64,000 bases of DNA from Acidobacteriota bacterium (GTDB lineage: Bacteria > Acidobacteriota > Terriglobia > Terriglobales > Acidobacteriaceae): NCBI GenBank assembly GCA_003225175.1, contig QIBA01000031.1, forward strand, positions 1 through 64,000, read 5' to 3'. Positions 34,785 through 45,300 of the stretch are shown piece after piece; positions within the stretch are counted from its first letter, which is position 1, and each line of letters begins with the position of its first letter. The translations under genes were made by a program, and so were the position numbers. The notes under the pieces are model-generated. The model ran no database searches, was not told the DNA's origin, and worked only from the letters and a program-made list of their open reading frames with translations.

Positions 34785-35597
34785 TCACTGCTCCTTGTTC
34801 GCGAGGCAAAGAACGTCGCGGAAGGCGCAGAGATCATGAAGAAGAGGCTTCTCGTCAGCCGGGATCCTCGTCTTTTCTGACGCTCCGATAAGCTGGATCA
34901 TGTAGCTCTGCTCGGCGATTCCCTCTTTGAAGATGAACGGATATAGAACATTGGAATTTGGAAGGGCTCCAATGTCTTCGTTTTTCATGTTCGGAGCGTA
35001 GAACATCAGGTGAGGCATGGGCATGGTATGGACTTGCCAGTCAGGCATCATCCATGTGCGCATGACCGGCGCGATCATGTAAGACAATCCTGGTTTGTCC
35101 GGAAGGTGATAGGTCTTGTTCTTGTAACGATTTTCAATTTCAGCCTTCAAAGCATCGGGAGTCATTCCTTGAATGCGAAGCTCAGCCACTTCCATAATGA
35201 CTTTCAAGAAGGTCTTTGAGCCCTTCGCGTCGTAGCAGAGAGGGACATAGATGTCATTGCGAAAATTAGCCTGCTCCCACGCAGTGCGCTCTACAAGACA
35301 GGTCACACCGTTCGTCCCCTGCCTGGACAGTTGATAGCCCTTGTTAGGGTCAAGAACATAAACGGTGGTTGGGTCTCGCATGGCCGGAGGCAATGCGCTT
35401 AGCGCGAACTGAGTTTCGAGCTTTGCTGGCATTTGTTCGATCGTGGTCTCAGTCGCTCGGCTAGAAGAGTTGGGTGGATGGTGCTGTGCATTTTGTGCCA
35501 GAACCGAAATGGCGTTCATGGTTGCGAGGAATACGACGAGTTTGAGCGTCAGCACTTTCGTTTGCAATGCGTCTCCTTGCCGGTTTTTGTCTTTCAC
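34785..35597 (-). CDS. exported protein of unknown function
   Basis: 270 residues; signal peptide within the first 35 (VLTLKLVVFLATMNAISVLAQ). The mature part is acidic-neutral with an YVLDPNKGYQLSRQGTNGVTCLVERTAWE stretch and a Met/His/Pro-rich region (WQVHTMPMPHLMFYAP), then two cysteines near the end (HDLCAFRDVLCLANKEQ). I do not recognise the family. It stands alone. Confidence 0.65.
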   Translation of the reverse strand: MKDKNRQGDALQTKVLTLKLVVFLATMNAISVLAQNAQHHPPNSSSRATETTIEQMPAKLETQFALSALPPAMRDPTTVYVLDPNKGYQLSRQGTNGVTCLVERTAWEQANFRNDIYVPLCYDAKGSKTFLKVIMEVAELRIQGMTPDALKAEIENRYKNKTYHLPDKPGLSYMIAPVMRTWMMPDWQVHTMPMPHLMFYAPNMKNEDIGALPNSNVLYPFIFKEGIAEQSYMIQLIGASEKTRIPADEKPLLHDLCAFRDVLCLANKEQ

Positions 35598-35803
35598 TTC
35601 CTATTACGGATGCCAGAAGCGTTTGGATACGCGAACCCAGGAACGTGCTGGCGCAAAGGCCCCTCTGGTTTCGCTGTCCTCTAAGATTCTGACCTCCAGC
35701 GGGGAACAAGATTCCGTTCGCTACACGGAAATCTTGGCTTACCTGCAGAGAAAAGCGAGCGATGTGTTTACGCCGATGTGCGTAGCCGGCGATCATTGAT
35801 GGG

Positions 35804-35849
35804 TTGTCGGCTATTTTGGAAGTTGTGCACTCCCGACTTACAGCAGCCC
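35804..35849 (+). repeat. interspersed repeat, copy 5
   Basis: Reads TTGTCGGCTATTTTGGAAGT, then TGTGCACTCCCGACTTA and a closing CAGCCC. Left block as in copies 1 and 4, CTCCC block as in copies 2 and 3. It lies 16 bp past the end of the frameshifted phosphoesterase gene. Confidence 0.5.
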
Positions 35850-35864
35850 GACTCTCCGATGGAT

Positions 35865-36597
35865 TCACGCTAGTCCAGTGCGCAAAGTGCGCGCCCAATC
35901 TGGGCGTTCCCGTTTTTCGGCGACAGTCGTTGCCTTCTCCCAATCATAAAGAACGGCAAACAATTCCGACATCCACTTTCCGTTCCGTTTCTCAACAATC
36001 GCATATCGCGCGTGCGGAGGACCGGTTTCCATCTTGTGTGCATAGGGCCGGTTCTCTTCGTAGGCAGGCATGCCAACGGAACCGGGGTTCACAATCAGGC
36101 GGCCATCGTCAAGCCTGACAGAGCGGGGCATGTGAGTATGTCCGCAAAGGATCAGACCGGCGTCAATTCCTGCCGCCCGAGAGGTTATTTCCTGCCTGTC
36201 GGCGGGTCGCACCCCACGCTCATCCACGGTCTCAAGAAAATACATGACATCGCTCTCCGGTGTTCCATGCACAAGTAGTGCGTCATCCCAAAGCTGGATC
36301 GTTTCCGGAAGCTGGGCAATCCAAGCGAAATGGGCCGAGCGAAGACAGCTTGCCGCATACCCATCAGATGGTCCCATCTCCTTCGTCGCGAAAGTTAGCA
36401 ATTGACGCTCATGATTGCCGCGGATGGTTGGAAGCCCGAGCGGTATAAGTCGGTCGGCACATTCAGCAGGAAACAGGGGCAGACACAATATCCCCTAAGT
36501 TAATAATGGTATCGGCCTTCCGGGCTTTGATATCCGCTAGCACAGCCTCTAACGCCCCCAAGTTGCCGTGGATGTCAGAGATTACAGCAGCTCTCAT
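35865..36597 (-). pseudogene. calcineurin-like metallophosphoesterase, one frameshift
   Basis: From ATG 36597 the frame gives MRAAVISDIHGNLGALEAVL and then INLGDIVS, but ends in a stop near 36470. The next frame continues without loss: FPAECADRLIPLGLPTIRGNHERQLLTF, ILCGHTHMPRSVRLDDGRLIVNPGSVGMP to the stop at 35865. All metal-site motifs (D-x-H, GD, GNHE, GHTH) are present, so one base was lost near 36480-36490 in a C-rich run, or a sequencing error made it look so. Intact members are YfcE/MJ0936-like phosphodiesterases. Confidence 0.8.
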
Positions 36598-36702
36598 AAA
36601 TCACGCTCGGCCTTAATAGGCTTCGTGTGTACCGAAATCAACGAGCGATTGATCCCGGTGACGGCCAAACCTTCCCAATCCGACTAGGCGAAGGGGTCGC
36701 GA

Positions 36703-37188
36703 CTACTGGGGAGTCGTTCCCGTTGCTTGTTCGATTTCGGGAATGATCTCAACAGGGAAATTGACAGAGCGCGCAATGAAACAATGGCGATGAGCCTCGC
36801 TATGGAGCGCGAGCGCCTTGGCTTGGTCGTCGCCGACGCAGATCTTCACCGTTGGTTTCAGCACTACTCGGACGAACTCTCCAGAACCGTCATCCTGTTC
36901 CTCCATCACGCCAGAAGCCAAATCCCGATAGTCGAGGACGGTTACATGGTTCACCGAGCACAGATGTAAATACCAAAGCATGTGGCAGGAGGACAAGCTG
37001 GCGACTAAGAGTTCCTCCGGATTGTAACGGGACCGATCGCCACGAAAGGCTGGGTCGCTTGAGCCGTGAATCTGGGGCTTGCCCACACAGGAAATCGTGT
37101 GATCGCGGCGGTAGGCTTTATAGGTTTTCGTACCCTGACCATCGTTGCCGCTCCAATCGATTCGAACCTCGTAGTTGTGGTGTTTCAT
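36703..37188 (-). CDS. OsmC-family peroxiredoxin
   Basis: 161 residues over the full OsmC/Ohr fold. The first redox cysteine is in PEELLVASLSSCHMLWYLHLC and the second in SEAHRHCFIARSVNFPV; both catalytic cysteines are present. Reduces organic or lipid hydroperoxides in the cytoplasm. Distinctive start HNYEVRIDWSGNDGQGTKTYKAYRRDHT matches the OsmC subgroup found in soil bacteria. 31 bp upstream on the same strand is the ACT-domain gene. Confidence 0.93.
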   Translation of the reverse strand: MKHHNYEVRIDWSGNDGQGTKTYKAYRRDHTISCVGKPQIHGSSDPAFRGDRSRYNPEELLVASLSSCHMLWYLHLCSVNHVTVLDYRDLASGVMEEQDDGSGEFVRVVLKPTVKICVGDDQAKALALHSEAHRHCFIARSVNFPVEIIPEIEQATGTTPQ

Positions 37189-37219
37189 GTTTGCTTTTTA
37201 TCCTACGAGGATTCACGAT

Positions 37220-37624
37220 CTAGTGAGACTTTGCGTCCCATTCACGCGACCATCGCTCAGAAACCGCCTGCCCCTTGGCCATGTCATCCACGACAAGGAT
37301 CAACCGATTATCGTGATCGCTGTAGAGGACCTCGATGTTGACCCCTGCTTGCGCCATCTCGCGCGAAATTCTGCCGAGCTGGCCTGCTTCAGCCTGGTTT
37401 AGCCTCTGGATGAGCACGTCACGCTCTTGAAGAACCCGGATGCCAGACGCCTCCAGCGCGCTTCGTGCGGCGGCTCCATCCTCGAAGAGGAAGTGAGCTA
37501 CCCCTTCGCCTTTGATCACCCATGCGCCCCCACCCTCGATGCTTACACCAGCACGACCGAGCGCCGTTCCCAAATCGGCCAACGCACCTGGCCGATCGTC
37601 TAGCGCGATTGTCAGGTCTTTCAT
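37220..37624 (-). CDS. tandem ACT-domain protein
   Basis: 134 residues in two ACT units: the first (DLTIALDDRPGALADLGTALGRAGVSIEGGGAW) has the usual amino-acid-binding turn, the second (AGQLGRISREMAQAGVNIEVLYSDHDNRLILVVDD) is similar. Such stand-alone proteins sense amino acids but their targets are mostly unknown. ATG at 37624 behind GAGGAGAT. Divergent from an ArsR-type regulator across 64 bp, which may control it; followed by OsmC. Confidence 0.88.
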   Translation of the reverse strand: MKDLTIALDDRPGALADLGTALGRAGVSIEGGGAWVIKGEGVAHFLFEDGAAARSALEASGIRVLQERDVLIQRLNQAEAGQLGRISREMAQAGVNIEVLYSDHDNRLILVVDDMAKGQAVSERWSREWDAKSH

Positions 37625-37688
37625 GCGATCTCCTCAGATTAAAAGAGTAGCGGCGTCGCTTCGCATATGTTTAAATCTAGATCGAACT

Positions 37689-38378
37689 ATGGATGTCACA
37701 TCAATCACGAATATTGCAGGCCTGATCGGAGAAGCCGGTCGCATCCAGATGCTGACTACCTTGCTCGACGGCAATGGCCATTCGGCGTCGGAGTTGGCGA
37801 TTGCAGCCTCCGTCTCTCCGCAAACTGCGAGTTCACATCTCTCTAAACTTCTTTCCGGGGGCTTGGTGGTTTCCGAACGCAGTGGGCGACAGCGGCTTTT
37901 CCGGTTGAAGAATGCCGATGTCGCCGTAGCGATTGAGGCCCTGGGAGCGCTCGCTGACAACTCCGCCGCGTCCTCCATGCCTGAAATGCGTTTTGCTCGC
38001 ACCTGCTACGACCACTTAGGGGGCGTACTCGCTATAGCCCTACGAAATGAACTCCTGAGGAGAGGCGCGCTTCGCCAGCGGAAGGACGCCTTTACGGTGA
38101 CACCTTTGGGCACACAGCTTCTCCGTACCCTCGACATCGATACCGATCTGCTTCATCGGCTGAGGCGGTCCTTTGCACACAAATGTCTGGACTGGACAGA
38201 GCGACACCACCACATCGGAGGCGCCATGGGAGCTGCTCTGCTTGCCCGCTTTTTGGAGATGAATTGGGTGGCTCGCGTGCGCGAAACTCGCGCAGTGCGC
38301 CTGACGCATGCTGGGGAACGTGGGTTCGAGCATGTTTTCGGCATCCGCTGTGCCGCACTCCGGGCACGACTGATCTAG
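37689..38378 (+). CDS. ArsR-family winged-helix regulator
   Basis: 229 residues from ATG 37689 (the frame is open to 37512 but would overlap the divergent ACT gene). Winged helix at 5-85: EAGRIQMLTTLLDGNGHSASELAIAASVSPQTASSHLSKLLSGGLVVSERSGRQRLFRL. The C-terminal part, with RTCYDHLGGVLAIALRNELLRRG and HHHIGGAMGAALLARFLEMNW, is as in the longer ArsR proteins common in Proteobacteria and Acidobacteria. No metal-binding CxC seen. Probably regulates the ACT/OsmC genes. Confidence 0.88.
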   Translation: MDVTSITNIAGLIGEAGRIQMLTTLLDGNGHSASELAIAASVSPQTASSHLSKLLSGGLVVSERSGRQRLFRLKNADVAVAIEALGALADNSAASSMPEMRFARTCYDHLGGVLAIALRNELLRRGALRQRKDAFTVTPLGTQLLRTLDIDTDLLHRLRRSFAHKCLDWTERHHHIGGAMGAALLARFLEMNWVARVRETRAVRLTHAGERGFEHVFGIRCAALRARLI

Positions 38379-38505
38379 TCCGGATCACGAGCAAATTCCG
38401 CAATCGGTGAGGGAAGCCTTGCCGACTACTCGACAGTCGTCGACATCGCCGACCCGACCCAAGTTGATGACGGGCAGGCCGAAGCAGGATGACAGAATAT
38501 TGGCA

Positions 38506-39444
38506 ATGGGACTCGTAGGTTCAAAGCGTATCGAAGTCAGCGCCCATAGATGTGATCTCGGTCGCTGGCGGGCTGCACGGCGGTCTTCCGGATCGCGCCT
38601 CCGTGATTACGTCCTTGGTTACTTCGCGAGTCAGGGCTTCTTGCCCAGGCCATTGCATGAGCGGCACCTCCCAGCGCTTGAAGTCGCGCTCGTCCTGAAC
38701 TTCGCCGCGCCTCATCGAATCATCGATCCATCGGACCCGAAGCGTAGAACCGAGCACAGAAACGCATGGATCGTCGCGCTGCAGCATCGTCATCAAATCC
38801 GCGAGGCCTTCGGAGCTCGGGACTTTATGGTGATTCGCCTCACTCCAGTCGGCGCACAGATGCTTTTGGGGATGCCGATGGACCTGCTTACGGATCGTAT
38901 TCTCGCGCTGGAAGATGTCGATAGTCGATTTTCGCGGCTCCTCACGGGGCATGCGGAGGCCGCACATGACTGGGCCGCTCGGTTTGACATCGTAGAAAAC
39001 ATCATCGCTGAACGATTGGCGTCCGCGCCACCGCCTCCAGCCGGTCTGCTCCATTCATGGCGGATACTCCAGGAGTCTCCAAATGATGTGGATCTGGCAC
39101 GGCTTCCGGAGGACTTCGGATGCAGCCGGCGCCATTTGATCGCGCAATTCCACACATATTTCGGCATGGCTCCAAAAACGATCGCCAGGATCAGCCGCTT
39201 CCATCTGGCTGTCGCAGCGGTCCATCGCGTGGGGTGGCGAGATCCCTTATCGTATGCGGAGGGAAAACCGTATCTCGATTATCAGGCAGTCGGCACTGTT
39301 CGTACCGCCAACCAAAGGGCGATACGTTGGACGGATCTGGCGCTCACTTGCGGCTACTACGACCAGCCTCATTTCATCAATGAGTTCAGGTCTTTTTCCG
39401 GACTGAGTCCCCTCGAATTCCTGCGCCGGACACGCCACGAATAA
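38506..39444 (+). CDS. AraC-family transcriptional regulator
   Basis: About 312 residues from ATG 38506; earlier in-frame ATGs exist back to 38407. The sensor half has HLPALEVALVLNFAAPHRIID and FMVIRLTPVGAQMLLGMPMDLL, like the other AraC protein in this window. The C-terminal part carries two helix-turn-helix units (LPEDFGCSRRHLIAQFHTYFGMAPKTIARISRFHLAVAAV, LALTCGYYDQPHFINEFRSFSGLSPLEFLRR), with an unusual insertion between them (about 40 residues, WRDPLSYAEGKPYLDYQ). The methyltransferase gene follows 100 bp on. Confidence 0.88.
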   Translation: MGLVGSKRIEVSAHRCDLGRWRAARRSSGSRLRDYVLGYFASQGFLPRPLHERHLPALEVALVLNFAAPHRIIDPSDPKRRTEHRNAWIVALQHRHQIREAFGARDFMVIRLTPVGAQMLLGMPMDLLTDRILALEDVDSRFSRLLTGHAEAAHDWAARFDIVENIIAERLASAPPPPAGLLHSWRILQESPNDVDLARLPEDFGCSRRHLIAQFHTYFGMAPKTIARISRFHLAVAAVHRVGWRDPLSYAEGKPYLDYQAVGTVRTANQRAIRWTDLALTCGYYDQPHFINEFRSFSGLSPLEFLRRTRHE

Positions 39445-39545
39445 CCAGCCGCCATCAGTGCGGTCAAATTTTTCCAATACCCGGTCGCCCTTCGCATGCG
39501 ATAACGACCTATCGGTGCATTGCGAACCTGCAAAGGAAGAAACCA

Positions 39546-40307
39546 GTGGCAATCCCTACTCAGGCCGAGATTGAGGATAAACTTCGTGGCGAAGATCTCG
39601 ATGCATGGCTCGACTTGTGGCACGCGGAGCAGGGTCCCGCCAAGCCAGGCGCGCTGAAGGTCATCGCCGCAGTGATTCCATTTCCGATTGACCAGAGCCT
39701 GCGGGTTTTGGACGTGGGCTGCGGGCCAGGCGACGCAGGCCGCGCCATTCATTCGCGATTTCCGCACGCTCGGATCGATTCCGTGGATAGGAATGAGTTC
39801 TTTGTCTCGCTCTGCGGCGCGGTCAATCGCCGTGATGGCATAGGCGGGCGGACGTGGGCGCGTGATTTGTCGGAACCAAACTGGCGGCGCGATTTGGCGA
39901 GCGACTATCAAGTCGTGGTGGCCGTGAACAGCGTGCACTGGTTCAGCTTGGCAGAGGCAGCAGGACTTTTCAGTGGCATCTTTCAGTCGCTCCGGTCAGG
40001 CGGCGTTTTTCTGCTTATGGAACCCGCAGGAGTCGAGCCGCCGTTTGCGTCCGGGTTCGACGCATGGCGGAAGGAACAGCCAAGCCAGCACAAGTACGAA
40101 GATTGGCGCCGCTTCTGGTCGCGAGTGGATGCTCTATTGGGGTACGATTATGGCTTCCTCGGCGACCCTCCTGACAATCAAAATCGTATCGGGGACGGGC
40201 TGTCTGCAATGCGGTGGGTCGGTCTGCTCGCGGATGCTGGCTTTAGGTCTATCGATATCCTGCTGAGAGACGGTGAAAAAGTAGTCCTGGCAAGCGTCAA
40301 GCCTTGA
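39546..40307 (+). CDS. class I SAM-dependent methyltransferase
   Basis: 253 residues from a GTG at 39546 behind AAAGGAAG. SAM motif I is VLDVGCGPGDAGRAI, motif II a later YQVVVAVNSVHWFSL, followed by LRSGGVFLLMEPAG. Small-molecule type; trans-aconitate-like or unknown substrate. Probably co-transcribed with the AraC gene. Confidence 0.88.
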   Translation: MAIPTQAEIEDKLRGEDLDAWLDLWHAEQGPAKPGALKVIAAVIPFPIDQSLRVLDVGCGPGDAGRAIHSRFPHARIDSVDRNEFFVSLCGAVNRRDGIGGRTWARDLSEPNWRRDLASDYQVVVAVNSVHWFSLAEAAGLFSGIFQSLRSGGVFLLMEPAGVEPPFASGFDAWRKEQPSQHKYEDWRRFWSRVDALLGYDYGFLGDPPDNQNRIGDGLSAMRWVGLLADAGFRSIDILLRDGEKVVLASVKP

Positions 40308-40329
40308 CCATCGGCCTCGCACAAACGAC

Positions 40330-40690
40330 TTCGCCCGCCTAATAACCGGACATCCTGTCCTGTGATAGCTGGGTTTGAGGTATTTTGTCCGGAGTTCCCG
40401 TTGGTTGCGCTGACCCGAAGCACTGTCGGACGACAGTTCGCATCGGGTGGTGTTTTTAACGCAGCGGAAATGCGCGTAACAGTAATCGGAGAATCCGGCA
40501 CGAAAGACGCAGCGGTATACGCTTTCGTCAGCGGACCGGGAAGGAATGCAGGCAGCAATGAGCTACTACTGGGTCCAGCACCGCCGGAATTGTTGGTTGC
40601 CGTAGTCAAGATCGTCCCGTCTGGGAACTTGATCCCGTTTCCGGCGCCTGCGATATTCAGATTCCCAGTATTGGCGCTGGCGTTGCCGCC
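40330..40690 (-). pseudogene. fragment of a secreted acidobacterial protein
   Basis: Minus strand holds GNASANTGNLNIAGAGNGIKFPDGT then ATNNSGGAG and PSSSSLLPAF, a string typical of long surface proteins with NGI-FPDGT-TTA motifs. No start or signal; the upstream side is cut at about 40690 by the transposase remnant. The end near 40340 is also unclear. A broken gene. Confidence 0.5.
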
Positions 40691-40970
40691 ACGAGGTCGG
40701 CCGTGGCCGAAGGCGAATCAGCAGGGAACTGTGCGAACTGATTTTCCGGATGGTCGTCGAGAATCCTACCTGGGGTGCGCCTCGGATTCACGGTGAACTG
40801 CTGCAGCTTGGATTTGATGTCTCCGAGAGAACGGTCTCGCGCTGGATGCGACGTGCACGCAGGCTTCGTGATCGAAGCATGCGATGGAAAACACTTCTGA
40901 GTAACCATGGTGAAGTGATCGCCGCGATGGATTTCTTCTCGGTGCCAAGTCGGTTCGCCAACCAGGACTG
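40690..40970 (+). mobile_element. remnant of an integrase-type (IS3/IS481-like) transposase
   Basis: Reading RISRELCELIFRMVVENPTWGAPRIHGELLQLGFDVSERTVSRWM, then NHGEVIAAMDFFSVPS, it covers the helix-turn-helix/IN leader and first acidic residue (the D in AAMDFF) of the DDE domain. The remainder is missing; no inverted ends found. It joins the fragment on its left within a few bases, so this may be where the element landed. Confidence 0.75.
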
Positions 40971-41017
40971 TATGTTTACAGCGTTCGGGTGCGGCAAACC
41001 CCAAACTCTCTCACTAG

Positions 41018-42040
41018 CTATTTCAAATATTTGCCTAAAAAGTCGAAGGCGCGCTCGAACATATCGCGGCGTTCGTCCGAGTCGCCGAAAAGGAAGACAT
41101 GATCGCCCGGCGCATGATCGTAAATCTTTGACTCAAATACTTTCCCGCGCGCACGAAGCGCGTCGATCAGACGTCCTGAATGGAGCGTCAGTGGGACTGT
41201 CCTGTCGCCGGTCGTTGCAAACACATACAGCGGTGTCTCAATGTCGTCGACGTGGTTGAGCGGTGAGATGTCCATGTAAGGTCCGAGATTTTCGGACGGC
41301 AGCTTGCCGTTGAACTGGGTTTCAACCACGGTTTCCATCCTTCTGAAGTCGGGCTTGTATGCCATGAAGGCAACGAAATCTGTCAGGCCCGCAACATCGA
41401 CGGCCGCCTTGAACTTCTTCGGAGAGCGTTCGATGGCCAGCAGCGTCACCATGCCGCCCCGGCTGTGGCCGAAGATTCCGAGACGTTGCGGATCCACATA
41501 CGGGTGCGACTTGAGGAGATAGTCGGCGGCGTTGAGTACGTCGGCCGTGTCGGTGATGCCATAGTCGTTTTTGTAAACGACGTCGCCGTAGCCGGAACTG
41601 CCGCGATAGTCGGGGAAGATTACGACATAGCCGCGCGAGACGGCGTACTCAATCAGGTCGAAGAAGCGCCAATCCAAGTGCCCGTGGAACGCACCGTGCA
41701 CGATTACCAGCCCAGGGTGTTTCTGGCTTTTGTCCAGCTTTACCGGCGTGAAGATATAACCTGGAACGAGTTCCTTCTGGCTGGGAAACATCACACGTTC
41801 GACGTGCAACCGATCGCCATACTGTTGCAGGAGGGTGAGCCACGTGAGTTGTTGTTCGGCGATGTAAATCTCCTGCTGCAGCAGGTCAAGTTTCGTCGCG
41901 GCATCCTTAGCTTCCTGATTCACCGCGATCCGAGGCGCAGTGGTGTCCGCCGGAACCTCTTGAGCGTTGACAAACGTAGTAGCGGCAGCAATAACAGCGG
42001 CGCCTGCAATCAAGCCGGCAATCTTTCGCACGATCACCAT
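41018..42040 (-). CDS. secreted S9-like alpha/beta hydrolase (peptidase)
   Basis: 340 residues from ATG 42040 (GGGAGG upstream). Signal peptide (LIAGAAVIAAATTFVNAQ), then an alpha/beta fold: VIVHGAFHGHLDWRFFDLI, VIFPDYRGSSGYG, nucleophile in GIFGHSRGGMVTLLAIERSP, acid in TTGDRTVPL, base in HAPGDHVFLFGD. Family S9 dipeptidyl/acylaminoacyl peptidase type. Its paralogue lies at 45831; between them is a TonB-dependent receptor. Divergent from that receptor across 317 bp, so the pair may share control. Confidence 0.9.
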   Translation of the reverse strand: MVIVRKIAGLIAGAAVIAAATTFVNAQEVPADTTAPRIAVNQEAKDAATKLDLLQQEIYIAEQQLTWLTLLQQYGDRLHVERVMFPSQKELVPGYIFTPVKLDKSQKHPGLVIVHGAFHGHLDWRFFDLIEYAVSRGYVVIFPDYRGSSGYGDVVYKNDYGITDTADVLNAADYLLKSHPYVDPQRLGIFGHSRGGMVTLLAIERSPKKFKAAVDVAGLTDFVAFMAYKPDFRRMETVVETQFNGKLPSENLGPYMDISPLNHVDDIETPLYVFATTGDRTVPLTLHSGRLIDALRARGKVFESKIYDHAPGDHVFLFGDSDERRDMFERAFDFLGKYLK

Positions 42041-42357
42041 CGATAGGTCCTCCCACAAGTCATCTCCACTTCAAGCGTCGACGCACGGCTCCAACGCGGG
42101 CACGAAGAGATGGGCGATTAGCCGGCAACGTACTATTTCGCTTGCACGCGGTCAAGGCAAAGCCGCGATTGGTGTTCCTGAGTGCAACTTAATCTCTTTT
42201 TTATTGTTGCCTGCAGTCGGTGTTGGTAAACTTCGCGCGGCCAATAAAGCCGGAAGCACGTGGGGCGCATTCCGAACAAAATTCCGACCTCTAATACAGC
42301 GTCCGCTTCGTCGAGAGACGATGCGGAGTGCCAGGCGCGCCGCAAAGGAGTAAATCG

Positions 42358-45300
42358 ATGCAGGCATCGCTCGCACCATCCATGCTATTCGCGAACCGCT
42401 GTTTAAGAATCGCTAGCATCTTTATCGTGCTCTGCGCCCTTGCGGCGCCATCGGCCGCTCAGGTAGTCGGTGCGACACTGTCAGGCACAGTGACCGACTC
42501 CTCGGGCGCAGTTGTACCAAACGCGCAAGTTACCGTTACCGGTGTGGAGACGGGCGTGACACGAACCGTGCCGACGAATGCTACCGGACTTTACAGCCTG
42601 CCGAATCTTGCGCCGGGACCATATTCGGTCAACATCGCGGCGCCCGGGTTCGCTACGGTTCAGCAGCCGCAGTTGACATTAATGGTCGGCGAGAAAGAAG
42701 TATTTAACGCGACCTTGCAGGTCGCGAAGGTCAGCGAAAATATCGAGGTCACGGCGGGCGCGCCAACCGTGCAACTCGCCAGCTCTGAGATCAGCGACGT
42801 CGTCAACGAGACCACCACGCGCGAGCTTCCGCTGAATGGTCGCGACTGGACGCAACTTGCTTCCTTACAAGCTGGCATCGCCAACATTCGCACTCAGCCT
42901 TCGGCCGCCGGTCTGAACAATCGAGGCAATCGCGGCTTTGGCTCGCAGTTGACGATCAATGGTGCGCGCCCGCAACAGAATAACTACCGCATCGACGGCA
43001 TCAGCGTGAACGATTACGCCAATTCTGCGCCGGGTAGCACGCTCGGCGTCAGCCTTGGTGTGGACGCCATCCAGGAGTTCTCTGTCGTCTCCAGCAACTA
43101 CTCGGCGGCCTACGGACTAACCTCGGGTGGCGTAATCAACGCCAGCACTAAGGCTGGCTCAAATGCGTTCCATGGCACCGCCTACGAGTTCCTGCGCAAC
43201 GACAAACTCGATGCGCGCAACTACGTTGACACGGTACGGCCGCCTTTCAAACGTAATCAATTCGGAGCGTCCCTCGGTGGTCCGATCCGCAAGAACCATA
43301 CGTTCTTCTTTGTCGATTACGAAGGGCTTCGCCAGGCATTATCGACAACCAACTTGACCACGGTTCCCTCATTGAACGCGCGTAACGGAATCCTCACCAC
43401 GAGCAAGACGCCGATTACTGTTGATCCCGCCGTCAAGCCTTACCTGCCACTCTGGCACGTTCCGGATCCCGGGAGTGAAAAGGGCGATATCGGCACGTAC
43501 AGCTTTGTCGGGAAATCGGATACGCCCGAAGACTTCATAACGGCTCGCGTCGACCACACTTTGTCGCAGAAAGACAGCGCACACGTCACCTATCTTTTCG
43601 ACAACGCCAGCACCACGCTGCCGGACAACCTAAATGTTCTGCTGAACACCAACCGCACACGCCGCCAGACGGTGTCGATCGAAGAAAATCACGTGTTTAC
43701 GCCGACATTCGTCAACGCCGTGCGTGTCGGCGCGAACCGTGAAGTCGCCGACACGCTCGACACGTTGCCGGGTGCGAATCCGCTGGGAAACGACCCATCA
43801 CTCGGAGCCGGGCCCGGACTGTTCGCACCGCAGCTCAACGTTGGATCCGGGGTCACCCAATTCCAGGGCGGTTTGAATGGCACGTCGTTCGCTAACTATG
43901 GATTTACGACATGGCAATTCTACGATGACGCATTCTTAACGCGCGGAATCCATTCGCTGAAGTTTGGCTTCGCGTATGAGCGGATCGATTCCAACATGAC
44001 GCTGAGCGCGTCGCCGGACGGGATTTTTCGCTTCAACTCTCTTTCCGATTTCCTCCAGAACAAACCGCTATCCCTTCAAATCCAGCTCGGCGGAGCAAAC
44101 CCGCGTAATCTGCGGCAGAGAGTCTTCGGCGGATATTTCGAAGATGACATCCGGCTGGCGTCGAACCTTACGGTCAACGCCGGGTTGCGTTACGAGCCAG
44201 CGACGGTTCCGACCGAAGCACACGGGAAGGTTGCGAATCTTCGCACCTTGGACTCACCCCAGGTCTTCAGCGGCGATCCGTATTTTCACAATCCGACGCT
44301 CAAGAACTTCGACCCTCGAGTTGGCTTCTCGTGGGATCCATTCAAGAATGGAAAGACGGCGATTCGCGGCGGGTTTGGCTTCTTTGACATGCTGCCGCTC
44401 ACTTACCAGTTCAATCTGATGGACGCCTTCTCGGCGCCGTTCTTTCTCTTTCCCACGCTGAACAATCCGCCTGCGGGTTCGTTCCCGAAAGGGGCGCTGC
44501 CACTGATACAGGCCGGCGGCGCCTTGCGCGCCGATTTTGTGGACTTCAATCCGGCGCGGTCGTATGTAATGCAGTGGAACCTGAATGTCCAACGTGAAGT
44601 CGCACACAATTTGACGGCGATGGTCGGCTACGTAGGTTCGCATGGCGTGCACCTGCCGTTCCGAACGACCGACGCGAACGCGGTGCCGCCGACGCTCGCG
44701 CCGCAGGGTTACGTTTGGCCGTGTGGCGGCGCGATCGTCAACGGGATTTGCTCGAAGCCCGGCACAGGAACGAAGGTCAACCCAGCATTTGGGCAGATCG
44801 ACGGTCAAACGTTCACTGCCGGTTCGGCCTACGATGCGCTGCTGATCTCCGTGAAAAGGACGCTGGCGCGCGGCCTGCAATTGCAAGGTTCATACACCTG
44901 GGCGAAGAGCCTCGACACGAGTTCGTCGGTTATCGCCGGCGGCCCCTTCCAGAACTCCATTTCCGGCGGACTCTTTGCCGTACCTCTGCGTGGTCCGTCC
45001 GACTTCAATCTCGCCCACAACCTTGTGCTGAACGGCATCTGGCAGATTCCGGGACACTATAGAAATGCTGCCGTCACAGGGCTGTTGGGCGGCTGGGAGG
45101 TCGGCAGCATCTATCAGATCAGCGATGGCATGCCGTTTACTCCGCAAATTTCCGGTGACGCACTTGGACTCACCACGAGCACTACGATTGACCTTCCAAA
45201 CCGCGTGAGATCTGCGGGATGCGGGACAGCCGTTAACCCGGGCGATTTCGCTCACTACATCAAAACGGAGTGCTTCACGTTCCCGAACCCCAGCACGCTG

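Noticed and set aside
36260-37223. Plus-strand frames over the OsmC and phosphoesterase genes
   Set aside because: Shadows of well-supported minus-strand genes.
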